Source: Hanleya hanleyi (taxonomy: Eukaryota > Mollusca > Polyplacophora > Lepidopleurida > Hanleyidae). Taken from it: 64,000 nucleotides of DNA. Location: positions 1-64,000 of the forward strand of contig JAVTVY010020451.1 of the NCBI GenBank assembly GCA_036873755.1, in the 5' to 3' direction. Of the stretch, positions 7,021 through 18,900 are shown in pieces. The notes under the pieces are model-generated. The model was not told where the DNA came from. It saw only the letters and a program-made list of their open reading frames with translations, and did not search any database. The translations under genes were made by a program, and so were the position numbers. Positions within the stretch are counted from its first letter, which is position 1, and each line of letters begins with the position of its first letter.

Positions 7021-7709
7021 ACCATTTGTAATGTGATCATTTTTTCCTCCGTTTTATATCACTTTTGGCGTTTCTCCATCCGGAATATTATCAAAAGAAA
7101 TAGCTTTTAATAGCATGAATCTTGAAACTAATTATGCAAGATAATTACTTTCATTAGCACGTGGTCGTTCTAAATGTATTTCACGACGGCTAGTATCGGT
7201 GGCAGCTTAATATAAATCACGTGCAGACAGATTACTGTACATTTCCTTATATTTTGTGTATGAACCATCAACAGAAGTTCTGATGGTATATTTTTGCATG
7301 CACACTAAAATATCGCCTGTAGGTACCGTGTGTGAGAACTAGACAAGGTCAGGCCAAGCCAAGAAAATTACTGTTGAGCATCACACCTTTACCACAGAAA
7401 TGAGAACGAAGGAGGACAAATACCTATGCAATGATGTAACAAATTGTTACTCAACGTTGGGCTGTCCACGAGTGAAGTTTAGTCAAGTCAGTTACTGTTG
7501 CCAGAAAAAGTTTCCGCACATTCTTGTTTCGGTTTATGCAGATCAGGGACATAAATGAATACAAACTGCTGTAGATATAACGTCTTCGTTACGAATTCGC
7601 AACACCTATATTTGATCTGCTTATTTTCATTCTAGAACACGGTTGTATACCAGAACATTTTGTGTTAATAGCAACTATAAAAAAGATTCATTTCAACAAA
7701 TAATTTACT

Positions 7710-7994
7710 TTGGTTGGCCTTAAAAAATCCTTGTCTGAGTGCGCCCCAGTGCGTAGTATGTCACCTTTGTTTACCGACCACCAGGCGGGTTGGATGCGTG
7801 TTAGTGCGCAGTATGTATGGGCCGCTACCTGGGCAAAGGGACCATGGCTCTTTCGAGATTGCAACAGCATTAACAACAAAATGACCAGACCGGCCGGACA
7901 GCGAAGAAAATTGCTGTCATTTCACGAGAAGCCGTTGACATTGAGTCAAGACTCAATCCTAGATACAATGCTCGACCCTGTGGAAAATATGTAA
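7710..7994 (+). CDS. 94-residue ORF of unknown function in the leader/subunit junction
   Basis: The ORF starts at an ATG in the leader and crosses into subunit a (TTTCGAGATTGC). It is Trp-rich in the middle (GWMRVSAQYVWAATWAKGPW) and recurs intact at 16632-16916. In units 3 and 4 the frame is shortened to 75 residues (25897-26124, 35916-36143) by a one-base loss. There is no family match I can name. It may be a fortuitous frame in duplicated DNA, since the opposite strand is equally open. Confidence 0.15.
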   Translation: MVGLKKSLSECAPVRSMSPLFTDHQAGWMRVSAQYVWAATWAKGPWLFRDCNSINNKMTRPAGQRRKLLSFHEKPLTLSQDSILDTMLDPVENM

Positions 7995-8157
7995 CACCAC
8001 AAAACTTTAAAAAAATTCTGATAAAATATCGTACACGCACAGCAAAATCCGATCGTAGTTTACAAAAACTCCGGCTAGGGGCCATTTGAACTTTGAAAAA
8101 CTAAGGACTCCTGGATTTTCTGTGTTCGTTCACCCCCACGAATGATTTGTTAATACT

Positions 8158-8358
8158 ATGTATTTTTGTAAGAGTTTTCTCAAATTTACCTGTTTTTCTT
8201 TTACTATTTTGGTTCTGTCTCATGCAGAAGATGAATTGCCAACTTGTGCGGCTGTCACCAGCGACATTAGCTATCAACTCATCATAGCAATACGCACCAA
8301 TCCGCGATATATATCAGCTTATTCTTGGCATTCGCACTCGGACGGATACAGGGGATGA
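8158..8358 (+). CDS. Small secreted-peptide-like ORF, type 1 (first of about eleven copies)
   Basis: The 66-residue frame begins MYFCKSFLKFTCFSFTILVL followed by SHAEDELPTCAAVTSD, which looks like a signal peptide with cleavage near SHA and one Cys in the mature part. The DNA around SHA|E is also a good splice acceptor: a long T-rich tract, then TCATGCAG. So the same acidic frame may be an internal exon instead. Other copies are 17080-17280, 22541-22741, 26344-26544, 36363-36563, 39326-39523 and 50067-50267, with shorter versions near 11153, 20073, 29333 and 32572. The family is not recognised. Confidence 0.28.
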   Translation: MYFCKSFLKFTCFSFTILVLSHAEDELPTCAAVTSDISYQLIIAIRTNPRYISAYSWHSHSDGYRG

Positions 8359-8742
8359 GATGCGTGAACCAATGGACTAGTAACCAGCAACGGCGATATC
8401 TGTCAACTCACCTTTGGCATTCGCACTCAAACGGCTACAGAAGATGACATGCATGAGCCGATCGACTAAAGACCAACAATAACGATGCTAATCAGCTAAC
8501 CAGTGACAGTCTAACTTGGAAGAACTAGGCGCAGGATATGAATTGTGTGGGTTGAGCAACCATTCAGTAACCTTAACAAATGGCATTATTTATTAACTGA
8601 CCAATAACTTTCAAATTCGGAAGCTTACTGGTTTTAGTTTTCAATTCTAAAATGAAGAATGTGTCTTAAGTTTGGGAAATTTTGATTCGCTTCTAAAGTC
8701 AAGAGATTTCAAAGTAAATCTTCGCAGTTACTTGTTAATACT

Positions 8743-8925
8743 ATGTATTTTTGTAACAGTTTTCTAAAAATTACCTGTGTTTCTTTTAATATTTTGGTTC
8801 TGTCTCATGCAGAAGATGAATTGCCAACTTGTAAGGCTGGCACCAAGGACGATATCTATCAACTCACCGTTGGTGTTCGCACTCGAATGGATACAGAATA
8901 TGACACGCATGTGCCAATCGTCTAG
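8743..8925 (+). CDS. Small secreted-peptide-like ORF, type 2 (first of ten copies)
   Basis: The 60-residue frame has the same layout as type 1: a hydrophobic start, then SHAEDELPTCKAGTKDDIYQ, ending VPIV and stop. It arose by duplication of the type 1 segment within the subunit. Intact copies are at 17665-17847, 23018-23200, 26929-27111, 33047-33229 and 36948-37130, with longer or shorter variants near 11650, 20570, 29830 and 39837-40091. An AG acceptor again precedes the acidic part. No homologue is known to me. Confidence 0.28.
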   Translation: MYFCNSFLKITCVSFNILVLSHAEDELPTCKAGTKDDIYQLTVGVRTRMDTEYDTHVPIV

Positions 8926-9232
8926 TGACCAACAATAACGACACAGGATCTCAATGGCGTTCAAATGAAATGACAATCCAAGTGTGAGATGAGAGCGTAT
9001 TCCTGCAAAACCTCCGGGGTTCATTGATTGGCAGTTAATCATCCTTGAAACGAATGGTCAGTGTTATATATGCTTTAATTCTTTTAGAAATATTATATGC
9101 TTTAATTCTTTTAGAAATATTTGACTTTGTAAAATACACAAGTTAGTTATAACATTGTCTGTGGACATATTTCTTATTTTAGCATGTTATTAGACATGCA
9201 ATGTAACTGATTTCCTTTTTCTTCTGTTTCAG

Positions 9233-9316
9233 CAAAACGCTGACGACAAGAGGGATAAACTAACCTTTGCGATCACTGGTTGCACAGACTGTGAGAGGCC
9301 AGCATTTTTTCGCTGA
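9233..9316 (+). CDS. Candidate internal or terminal exon after a strong splice acceptor
   Basis: TTTCCTTTTTCTTCTGTTTCAG ends at 9232 and is followed by an open frame of 27 codons (QNADDKRDKLTFAITGCTDC...) with a CTDC pair, ending in TGA at 9314-9316. The acceptor and frame are repeated in essentially every subunit, for example in front of 12180, 18155, 21081, 23562 and 27419. There is no start codon, so it could be translated only as a spliced exon in phase 0. This is a hypothesis from the sequence pattern. Confidence 0.22.
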   Translation, partial: QNADDKRDKLTFAITGCTDCERPAFFR

Positions 9317-9383
9317 TATTGCTGACCATTTATGAACCCTGGGTCTCAATGGCGTTCAGATGCAATGACAATTCAAGTGCGAG

Positions 9384-9569
9384 ATGAGAGTATATTCCTG
9401 CAAAAGTCTTTGGAATCATTTTGACAGAAGCATACCCAGTGATAAGACGATATTGTCATGTCTCGCCAGCATCACGGACAACTTGGCCGCGAAACGAGAA
9501 TTCAGGCCAGACAATAGATTTGTCGGCTTAGTACACGTTACTATTGCATATTTACTTGGGTTTTGGTGA
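9384..9569 (+). CDS. 61/62-residue ORF repeated in all subunits
   Basis: The frame starts MRVYSCKSLWNHFDR and ends HVTIAYLLGFW. Copies at 18306, 27570, 37562 and 40582 have 61 residues; those at 12331, 21232, 23713, 30491 and 33733 have 62, because of a three-base CAT duplication. No known domain. The in-frame indel could mean selection, or simple slippage of a CAT pair. Confidence 0.18.
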   Translation: MRVYSCKSLWNHFDRSIPSDKTILSCLASITDNLAAKREFRPDNRFVGLVHVTIAYLLGFW

Positions 9570-9630
9570 TAGTAATGCCACACGAAATGGGTCTGGAATT
9601 ATTTTCTTGGACAAATAGGCTCGGAGTCCT

Positions 9631-10126
9631 CCACTCAAAGTTTCTCAAATTTGGCGATACATATCGCATGCTGATAGCAAAATACGAACGTAGCGTGCAA
9701 GATCTATGGCGCTACGTTTCGTAACTTATGTCTAATTCCGCTTAACCCGGGGCTAGGAGCCGTATGAACCCATGTACTTCCAAGATCCTCATGGTACTCA
9801 TATGAACAGTCACAATCAAAGCGTGACTGAGATACATCTTTTTTTAGATGACGACTCTATAACGAATATTATGGATTAAGAATACTGATCAGCGATACGG
9901 ATTTGATATTTTTTGAACATCATGATGTCTTGCCGGCATCATTGAAAACTGTTGACCGCTTCTCTGTTGCAGGAAACAAGCCTATGTTTATGTATACTAT
10001 GATTGTCTTTTTGAATTTGGTGCTAATACTGTTATGTGGAAAATGGAATAGGTCTTTGGATTATGGACGCGGATATTCTCTAATGGACGACGGCTGGATT
10101 ATGAATGACGGACTAGACGCTTGTAA
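9631..10126 (+). mobile_element. ~0.5 kb non-autonomous mobile repeat, copy in subunit 1a
   Basis: Subunits lacking it read ...GGAGTCCTGTGGAACAAAG and continue to CTATCCATGGG, whereas here the sequence between GAGTCCT and CTATCCATGG is replaced by about 496 bases ending GACGCTTGTAAT. Near-identical plus copies lie at 18553-19046, 27817-28310 and 37809-38302. Inverted copies are at 22852-22958 and 32881-32987 (partial) and 52600-53085, and a diverged one is at 44818-45215. It carries an 82-residue frame (9903-10151) that is not recognised. The class is unknown: no clear TIR or target duplication. Confidence 0.65.
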
Positions 10127-10214
10127 TCTATCCATGGGTTGTGAAACCTAGCATCAAATATCTTTTTGTTCACTGATATATCGCACGCTTTTAATCGTGA
10201 CTAGAGTGACATAA

Positions 10215-10523
10215 ATGGCCAAGCATTCACGGTTCAAAATGAACGAACTTTTCAGCAGTAAATATATGCAAGAACTACAGTTATTGGCAATCGCCAATGA
10301 AGGACTCCATTGTGAAAGTCTTTTCGTCTTGTTTTACGAAATACCCTTTCAATGTTCAGATCAGCATTTGGGTCACAATAAATTGAAGTTGAAAAGGCCA
10401 CAACCAGATACGTTGGCCCCCGGCGATTGTAACATTTGGTTTTACACTCCGAGCTGCATGACCTCCGATTTTCTTGATGATCTTGTGATCTTCTGGTCTC
10501 CAGATTTAACACCATTTCGTTGA
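10215..10523 (+). CDS. 102-residue ORF conserved in most subunits, unknown function
   Basis: The frame begins MAKHSRFKMNELFSSKYMQ and ends LVIFWSPDLTPFR. Copies lie at 19135-19443, 21590-21898, 24074-24382, 30849-31157, 34094-34402 and 40940-41248. Two copies (28399-28704, 38391-38696) have lost exactly one codon, and the copy beginning near 31630 is frameshifted by one extra G. The opposite strand also has a frame of about 109-138 codons over the same bases, so the coding strand is unclear. In the older subunits (51890, 54880, 56910) the frame is broken. No known family. Confidence 0.2.
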   Translation: MAKHSRFKMNELFSSKYMQELQLLAIANEGLHCESLFVLFYEIPFQCSDQHLGHNKLKLKRPQPDTLAPGDCNIWFYTPSCMTSDFLDDLVIFWSPDLTPFR

Positions 10524-12788
10524 AGGAACGTTTCAGAAGATAATCCAAAACGGTCTCCCAATTTTGGCCATAATGCACCAAAGGTGTTGAGTTTTCTGTG
10601 CTTTTAACAACACACCTCAGAATAGTATACGGGAATAGGGAATAGGAAACCGGTATAGCATACACTTAGTGGCAGGGAGTTATAGCTAGCTTAGCGTAGA
10701 ACCTTATTGTCGGCAGTCGAATTCAACACCTAGGTTAGGGCCTAGCTAAGTTTAGGTTAGGATAAGGTATTTTTTTGTTACTGTGTTAGTTATAAGCTGA
10801 AAACTCAACAATGACCCTGTATTGGCATTACCAAACTTTGTTCCAAATTTCGAGATTGCAACAGCATTAACAAAAAAATGACCAGATCCGCCGGACAGCG
10901 AAGAAAATTGCTGTCATTTCACGAGAAGCCGTTGACATTGAGTCAAGACTCAATCCTAGATACAATGCTCGACCCTGTGGAAAATATGTAACACCACAAA
11001 ACTTTAAAAAAAATCTGATAAAATATCGTACACGCACAGCAAAATCCGATCGTAGTTTACGAAAACTCCGGCTAGGGGCCATTTGAACTTTGAAAAACTA
11101 AGGACTCCTGGATTTTCTGTGTTCGTTCACTCCCACAAATGATTTGTTAATACTATGTATTTTTGTAACAGTTTTCTAAAATTTACCTGTTTTTCTTTAC
11201 TATTTTGGTTCTGTCTCATGCAGAAGATGAATTGCCAACTTGTGCGGCTGTCACCAACGATAATATCTATCAACTCATCATAGCAATACGCACCAATCCG
11301 CGATATATATCAGCTTACCCTTGGCATTCGCACTCAAACGGCTACAGAAGATGACATGCATGAGCCGATCGACTAAAGACCAACAATAACGATGCTCATC
11401 AGCTAACCAGTGACAGTCTAACTTGGAAGAACTAGGCGCAGGATATGAATTGTGTGGGTTGAGCAACCATTCAGTAACCTTAACAAATGGCATTATTTAT
11501 TAAGTGACCAATAACTTTCAAATTCGGAAGCTTACTGGTTTTAGTTGTCAATTCTAAAATGAAGAATTTGTCTTAAGTTTGGGAAATTTTGATTCGCTTC
11601 TTAAGTCAAGAGATTTCAAAGTAAATCTTAGCAGTTACTTGTTAATACTATGTATTTTGTAACAGTTTTCTAAAAATTACCTGTGTTTCTTTTAATATTT
11701 TGGTTCTGTCTCATGCAGAAGATGAATTGCCAACTTGTAAGGCTGGCACCAAGGACGATATCTATCAACTCACCTTGGTGTTCGCACTCGAATGGATACA
11801 GAATATGACACGCATGTGCCAATCGTCTAGTGACCAACAACAACGACACAGGATCTCAATGGCGTTCAAATGAAATGACAATCCAAGTGTGAGATGAGAG
11901 CGTATTCCTGCAAAACTTCCGGGGTTCATTGATTGGCAGTTAATCATCCTTGAAAGGAATGGTCAGTGTTATATATGCTTTAATTCTTTTAGAAATATTT
12001 GACTTTGTAAAATACACAAGTTAGTTACAACATTTCTGTGGATCCCCCCCCCCACTTCAATCCATCTCCAGGAGCTAGTTTTGATTTTCTGTGGACATAT
12101 TTCTTATTTTAGCATGTTATTAGACATACAATGTTATTAGACATACAATGTAACGGATTTCCTTTTTCTTCTGTTTCAGCAAAACGCTGACGACAAGAGG
12201 GATAAACTGACCTTTGCGATCACTGGTTGCACAGACTGTGAGAGGCCAGCATTTTTTCGCTGATATTGCTGACCATTTATGAACCCTGGGTCTCAATGGC
12301 GTTCAGATGCAATGACAATTCAAGTGCGAGATGAGAGTATATTCCTGCAAAAGTCTTTGGAATCATTTTGACAGAAGCATACCCAGTGATAAGACGATAT
12401 TGTCATCATGTCTCGCCAGCATCACGGACAACTTGGCCGAGAAACGAGAATTCAGGCCAGACAATAGATTTGTCGGCTTAGTACACGTTACTATTGCATA
12501 TTTACTTGGGTTTTGGTGATAGTAATGCCACACGAAATGGGTCTGGAATTATTTTCTTGGACAAATAGTCTCTGAGTCCTGTGGAACAAAGTTCAAACGG
12601 CCTCTATCCATGGGTTGTGAAACCTAGCATCAAATATCTTTTTTGTTCACTGATATATCGCACGCTTTTAATCGTGACTAGAGTGACATAAATGGCCAAG
12701 CATTCACGGTTCAAAATGAACGAACTTTTCAGCAGTAAATATATGCAGGAACTACAGTTATTGGCAATCGCCAATGAAGGACTCCATT

Positions 12789-13460
12789 GGGTGCACTCCA
12801 CACTAGGCCACGGTTTCGCACGAATGGCCCCTCCCTAATTTTATAATAAGGAAGGACGCCCGATTTTGACAGCATGGTAATTCTTCTTACCTTTCTACTA
12901 GCTGATATCTATAGTATCACCCTGCTGGACGTAACCATTTCTCCAAACGAGGATATAACAATTGCTTGTTGATCGCACCCACTCGCCACTACAGAGTTAA
13001 TCGTGTCCGGAATTGAATATCTGGCGGGTCAAAATCCGCACTTTTTCGGGAAGCGAAAATGATGATTCCTTTATGGCGATAAAATTTTACAAAAAACGAG
13101 TAGGTCGACCCCTGTTTTTTTCGCCATTTTAAATTGTTCTTTGGACGGGAAACACTTTAACATACATAAAAAGAAAATCATTTCATACGTTTTCTCTGGG
13201 TTGCGGGTAGAATTTGACACATTTTCATATATTTTATGGAGTTTTCCAGAAAAGTTGAAGAAGGTTTAAGGATGATTGTACGTATTTTCTATTCAATTTC
13301 AATAGCTCACAAGTCTTCTGAAATAATGGCACGGGTGTGCCCATTTAGAAAATATATACTTTTACAGGGTTTTTGTTAAAGATTTTACATCAATTTGTGG
13401 CCGAAGATCCGAACCCATGCCTGTTTTTAGCCGCACATCATTTAGGTGTGGAATGCACCC
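12789..13460 (+). mobile_element. 672-bp MITE, first copy of a composite
   Basis: It starts GGGTGCACTCCACAC and ends GTGTGGAATGCACCC, imperfect TIRs of about 15 bp. There is no transposase frame. A second copy in the same orientation lies at 14229-14900 and differs at only a few bases. The other subunits have no copy here and read CTCCATTGTGAAAG uninterrupted. Confidence 0.8.
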
Positions 13461-14228
13461 TTAATGTAGGATCCATTGCGCGGTTATAATACACGAGTAG
13501 GCCAAATATTGCATGTCCTCCTACACTACACTCGACAAAAGCGCTTATTCGGACCTGGTAATGACTTGATATGGAACAGGATCGTAAAGATCGTTTATCT
13601 TAGTCAGAAATGTTTCGATTTTATGCATATTACATGGTATGATAGCATTGGCCTTGCATATATGCTATTTAGACCTATACAGAATTACCTCCCCTTGGTT
13701 AGGCATGTATGTTACGATTAGTGACCTGTATGTCCTATTATTGTCAATGTGAATGTCAAAGTGATTAATTTTCAATACGGATCACACCAACACCCTGATC
13801 TAAAGTGAATGAGAGAGTATTATTCTGGTTTTGTCCCTTTTATCTCGAAGTTTGTACTCCCACCCCCCAATCTTTTGGAAAAGTTGGAATGAGAAATTAT
13901 TGACAATTTGGCTCGAATTCCAGCTATTTTTGCGTTTATTTTGCTCCTGATGCCTCATTCGAAAGCTGGTCACCACTCCCGATCTTTGTTAATGGGTCTG
14001 ATTGTCACGGTCAATGCATAATGCTATGATATTCTTATTGAGCTTGTAAACTCGTGATTTTTCAGCAAAAGTCGCAAAACCAAAGATGGGGTAGGAGGAA
14101 AGTGATTGACGGGATATCCGATAAAACTGCATACTACAAGCAAGTGTCGCATACCAAGAAACTCGCAAACACTCCCAGATTGTCATAGCCTGGAGATCAG
14201 AAATTCTGACAAAACACCCTAGCCTTAA
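13461..14228. other. 768-bp unique segment between two MITE copies
   Basis: The segment begins TTAATGTAGGATCC and ends CCTAGCCTTAA, so TTAA lies at both junctions with the flanking MITEs. It contains no recognisable gene; frames of up to about 108 codons on either strand show no domain. It occurs once in the window. Confidence 0.6.
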
Positions 14229-14900
14229 GGGTGCACTCCACACTAGGCCACGGTTTCGCACGAATGGCCCCTCCCTAATTTTATAATAAGGAAGGACGCC
14301 CGATTTTGACAGCATGGTAATTCTTCTTACCTTTCTACTAGCTGATATCTATAGTATCACCCTGCTGCACGTAACCATTTCTCCAAACGAAGATATAACA
14401 ATTGCTTGTTGATCGCACCCACTCGCCACTACAGAGTTAATCGTGTCCGGAATTGAATATCTGGCGGGTCAAAATCCGCACTTTTTCGGGAAGCGAAAAT
14501 GATGATTCCTTTATGGCGATAAAATTTTACAAAAAACGGGTAGGTCGACCCCCTGTTTTTTCGCCATTTTAAATTGTTCTTTGGACGGGAAACACTTCAA
14601 CATACATAAAAAGAAAATCATTTCATACGTTTTCTCTGGGTTGCGGGTAGAATTTGACACATTTTCATATATTTTATGGAGTTTTCCAGAAAAGTTGAAG
14701 AAGGTTTAAGGATGATTGTACGTATTTTCTATTCAATTTCAATAGCTCACAAGTCTTCTGAAATAATGGCACGGGTGTGCCCATTTAGAAAATATATACT
14801 TTTACAGGGTTTTTGCTAAAGATTTTACATCAATTTGTGGCCGAAGATCCGAACCCATGCCTGTTTTTAGCCGCACATCATTTAGGTGTGGAATGCACCC
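14229..14900 (+). mobile_element. 672-bp MITE, second copy of a composite
   Basis: It is nearly identical to 12789-13460 with the same TIRs. After its last base the host subunit resumes with ATTGTGAAAG, while the host just before 12789 ends CTCCATT. ATT is therefore repeated at the outer junctions of the whole 2.1 kb composite, suggesting a 3-bp target duplication such as PIF/Harbinger elements make (weak). Confidence 0.8.
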
Positions 14901-15782
14901 ATTGTGAAAGTTTTTTCGTCTTGTTTTACGAAATACACTTTCAATGATCAGATCAGCATTTGGGTCATAATAAATTGAAGTTGAAAAGGCCACAACCAGA
15001 TACGCTGGCCCCAGCGATTGTAACATTTGGTTTTACACCCCGAGTTACATGACCTCCGATTTTCTTGATGGTCTTGTGATCTTCTGGTCTCCAGATTTAA
15101 CACCATTTCTTTGGAGGAACGTTTCAGAAGATAATCCAAAACGGTCTCCCAATTTTGACCATAATGCACCAAAGGGGTCGTTGAGTTTTCTGTGCCTTTA
15201 ACAATACACCTCAGAACAGTACACGGGAATAGGAAACAGGTATAGCCTATACTTAGTGGCGGGAAGTTATAGCTAGGTTAGCATAGAACCTTATTGTCGG
15301 CAGTCGAATTCAAAACCTGGGGTAGGGCCTAGCTAAGTTTAGGTTAGGATAGGATAAGGTATTTTTTTTGTTACTGTGTTAGTTATAAGCTGAAAACTCA
15401 ACAATGAACCTGCATTGGCATTATCAACCTTTGTTCCACAAGAGCCATGGCCCCTTTCCTAGCCATCCGGCCACATGACTAGAGCCCTTTGGAAATATGC
15501 TATGGGTGTTAATTTTGAAGCAATACCCCATAGTACACATCACTAAGTTCAATATTTAAAAACGAGGTAAGCTTGTTTCGGGCAAGGATCGGATTGCAAG
15601 TTAAAAACGTGTCGAAAGCTCATTTTCAATAAATTTGACGTATTTCAAGCACTTTGGAAAGAAATTTGCATAGTAGGCAGGCAAGAACCAGAATAAAAGC
15701 CAGTTCATTAAATTCCTATATCAATTCCATACAGTTTAACCATAAATATATTTTGGTTCTGACTTGCCTTGATCACTAAAAA

Positions 15783-15881
15783 ATGAAATTAAGAAATATT
15801 TTATTGGTCGTCGTGTTGGCACAAATGTGTTTTCTATTCAGTGAGACGAAGCTATGGATATATTATAGCTCAACAGGTTAG
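15783..15881 (+). CDS. Signal-peptide-like ORF, leader of unit 2
   Basis: Same 32-residue frame as at 6861. One substitution changes the Asp after the hydrophobic core to Glu (GAG for GAT). The CAG|GT end is kept. Confidence 0.28.
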   Translation: MKLRNILLVVVLAQMCFLFSETKLWIYYSSTG

Positions 15882-15942
15882 ACACTGGACTTGAGTCCGT
15901 GATAGGCCGTTTTTCACGGGTGTGAGTTCGAGCCCCATTTTT
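15866..15942 (+). ncRNA. tRNA-like pol III element, unit 2
   Basis: Box A, box B and the T5 stop are identical to the unit 1 copy at 6944-7020. Confidence 0.42.
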
Positions 15943-18900
15943 ACCATTTATAATGTGATCATTTTTTCCTCCGTTTTATATCACTTTTGGCGTTTCTCCA
16001 TCCGGAATATTATCAAAAGAAATAGCTTTTAATAGCATGAATCTTGAAACTAATTATGCAAGATAATTACTTTCATTAGCACGTGGTCGTTCTAAATGTA
16101 TTTCACGACGGCTAGTATCGGTGGCAGCTTAATATAAATCACGTGCAGACAGATTACTGTACATTTCCTTATATTTTGTGTATGAACCATCAACAGAAGT
16201 TCTGATGGTATATTTTTGCATGCACACTAAAATATCGCCTGTAGGTACCGTGTGTGAGAACTAGACAAGGTCAGGCCAAGCCAAGAAAATTACTGTTGAG
16301 CATCACACCTTTACCACAGAAATGAGAACGAAGGAGGACAAATACCTATGCAATGATGTAACAAATTGTTACTCAACGTTGGGCTGTCCACGAGTGAAGT
16401 TTAGTCAAGTCAGTTACTGTTGCCAGAAAAAGTTTCCGCACATTCTTGTTTCGGTTTATGCAGATCAGGGACATAAATGAATACAAACTGCTGTAGATAT
16501 AACGTCTTCGTTACGAATTCGCAACACCTATATTTGATCTGCTTATTTTCATTCTAGAACACGGTTGTATACCAGAACATTTTGTGTTAATAGCAACTAT
16601 AAAAAAGATTCATTTCAACAAATAATTTACTTTGGTTGGCCTTAAAAAATCCTTGTCTGAGTGCGCCCCAGTGCGTAGTATGTCACCTTTGTTTACCGAC
16701 CACCAGGCGGGTTGGATGCGTGTTAGTGCGCAGTATGTATGGGCCGCTACCTGGGCAAAGGGACCATGGCTCTTTCGAGATTGCAACAGCATTAACAACA
16801 AAATGACCAGACCGGCCGGAGAGCGAAGAAAATTGCTGTCATTTCACGAGAAGCCGTTGACATTGAGTCAAGACTCAATCCTAGATACAATGCTCGACCC
16901 TGTGGAAAATATGTAACACCACAAAACTTTAAAAAAATTCTGATAAAATATCGTACACGCACAGCAAAATCCGATCGTAGTTTACAAAAACTCCGGCTAG
17001 GGGCCATTTGAACTTTGAAAAACTAAGGACTCCTGGATTTTCTGTGTTCGTTCACCCCCACGAATGATTTGTTAATACTATGTATTTTTGTAACAGTTTT
17101 CTAAAATTTACCTGTTTTTCTTTTACTATTTTGGTTCTGTCTCATGCAGAAGATGAATTGCCAACTTGTGCGGCTGTCACCAGCGACATTAGCTATCAAC
17201 TCATCATAGCAATACGCACCAATCCGCGATATATATCAGCTTATTCTTGGCATTCGCACTCGGACGGATACAGGGGATGAGATGCGTGAACCAATGGACT
17301 AGTAACCAGCAACGGCGATATCTGTCAACTCACCTTTGGCATTCGCACTCAAACGGCTACAGAAGATGACATGCATGAGCCGATCGACTGAAGACCAACA
17401 ATAACGATGCTAATCAGCTAACCAGTGACAGTCTAACTTGGAAGAACTAGGCGCAGGATATGAATTGTGTGGGTTGAGCAACCATTCAGTAACCTTAACA
17501 AATGGCATTATTTATTAACTGACCAATAACTTTCAAATTCGGAAGCTTACTGGTTTTAGTTTTCAATTCTAAAATGAAGAATGTATCTTAAGTTTGGGAA
17601 ATTTTGATTCGCTTCTAAAGTCAAGAGATTTCAAAGTAAATCTTCGCAGTTACTTGTTAATACTATGTATTTTTGTAACAGTTTTCTAAAAATTACCTGT
17701 GTTTCTTTTAATATTTTGGTTCTGTCTCATGCAGAAGATGAATTGCCAACTTGTAAGGCTGGCACCAAGGACGATATCTATCAACTCACCGTTGGTGTTC
17801 GCACTCGAATGGATACAGAATATGACACGCATGTGCCAATCGTCTAGTGACCAACAATAACGACACAGGATCTCAATGGCGTTCAAATGAAATGACAATC
17901 CAAGTGTGAGATGAGAGCGTATTCCTGCAAAACCTCCGGGGTTCATTGATTGGCAGTTAATCATCCTTGAAACGAATGGTCAGTGTTATATATGCTTTAA
18001 TTCTTTTAGAAATATTATATGCTTTAATTCTTTTAGAAATATTTGACTTTGTAAAATACACAAGTTAGTTATAACATTGTCTGTGGACATATTTCTTATT
18101 TTAGCATGTTATTAGACATGCAATGTAACTGATTTCCTTTTTCTTCTGTTTCAGCAAAACGCTGACGACAAGAGGGATAAACTAACCTTTGCGATCACTG
18201 GTTGCACAGACTGTGAGAGGCCAGCATTTTTTCGCTGATATTGCTGACCATTTATGAACCCTGGGTCTCAATGGCGTTCAGATGCAATGACAATTCAAGT
18301 GCGAGATGAGAGTATATTCCTGCAAAAGTCTTTGGAATCATTTTGACAGAAGCATACCCAGTGATAAGACGATATTGTCATGTCTCGCCAGCATCACGGA
18401 CAACTTGGCCGCGAAACGAGAATTCAGGCCAGACAATAGATTTGTCGGCTTAGTACACGTTACTATTGCATATTTACTTGGGTTTTGGTGATAGTAATGC
18501 CACACGAAATGGGTCTGGAATTATTTTCTTGGACAAATAGGCTCGGAGTCCTCCACTCAAAGTTTCTCAAATTTGGCGATACATATCGCATGCTGATAGC
18601 AAAATACGAACGTAGCGTGCAAGATCTATGGCGCTACGTTTCGTAACTTGTGTCTAATTCCGCTTAACTTGGGGCTAGGGGCCGTATGAACCCATGTACT
18701 TCAAGATCCTCATGGTACTCATATGAACAGTCACAATCAAGCGTGACTGAGATACATCATTCTTTAGATGACGACTTTACAACGAATATTATGGATTAAG
18801 AATACTGATCAGCGATACGGATTTGATATTTTTGGAACATCATGATGTCTTGCCGGCATCATTGAAAACTGTTGACCGCTTCTCTCTTGCAGGAAACAAG

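Larger units (their letters stand above)
6639..15560. repeat. Higher-order tandem unit 1 (8.9 kb)
   Basis: The unit opens with AACGAGGTAAGCTTG directly at the TIR edge. It has a leader (6639-7850) followed by subunit 1a (7851-10847) and subunit 1b (10848-15560). 1b is lengthened by a 2.1 kb MITE composite at 12789-14900. Subunits begin TTTCGAGATTGCAACAGC. The unit ends with the AGCCATGGCCCC... tail at about 15445-15560 that also closes units 2 and 3. Apart from the short ORFs and insertions listed separately, I see no recognisable gene. Confidence 0.92.

Noticed and set aside
8764..9042. 92-codon minus-strand frame present in most subunits
   Set aside because: It is antisense to the type 2 secreted-peptide-like ORF and the frame of the splice acceptor region, and reads like a shadow of them.
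10252..10665. 137-codon minus-strand frame opposite the 102-residue ORF, repeated in most subunits
   Set aside because: It starts at a non-ATG codon, overlaps the plus-strand ORF completely and resembles no protein. The shorter plus-strand frame has a proper ATG, and neither is firmly supported.
13989..14315. 108-codon minus-strand frame in the MITE composite
   Set aside because: It runs across the junction between unique DNA and the second MITE and shows no domain.
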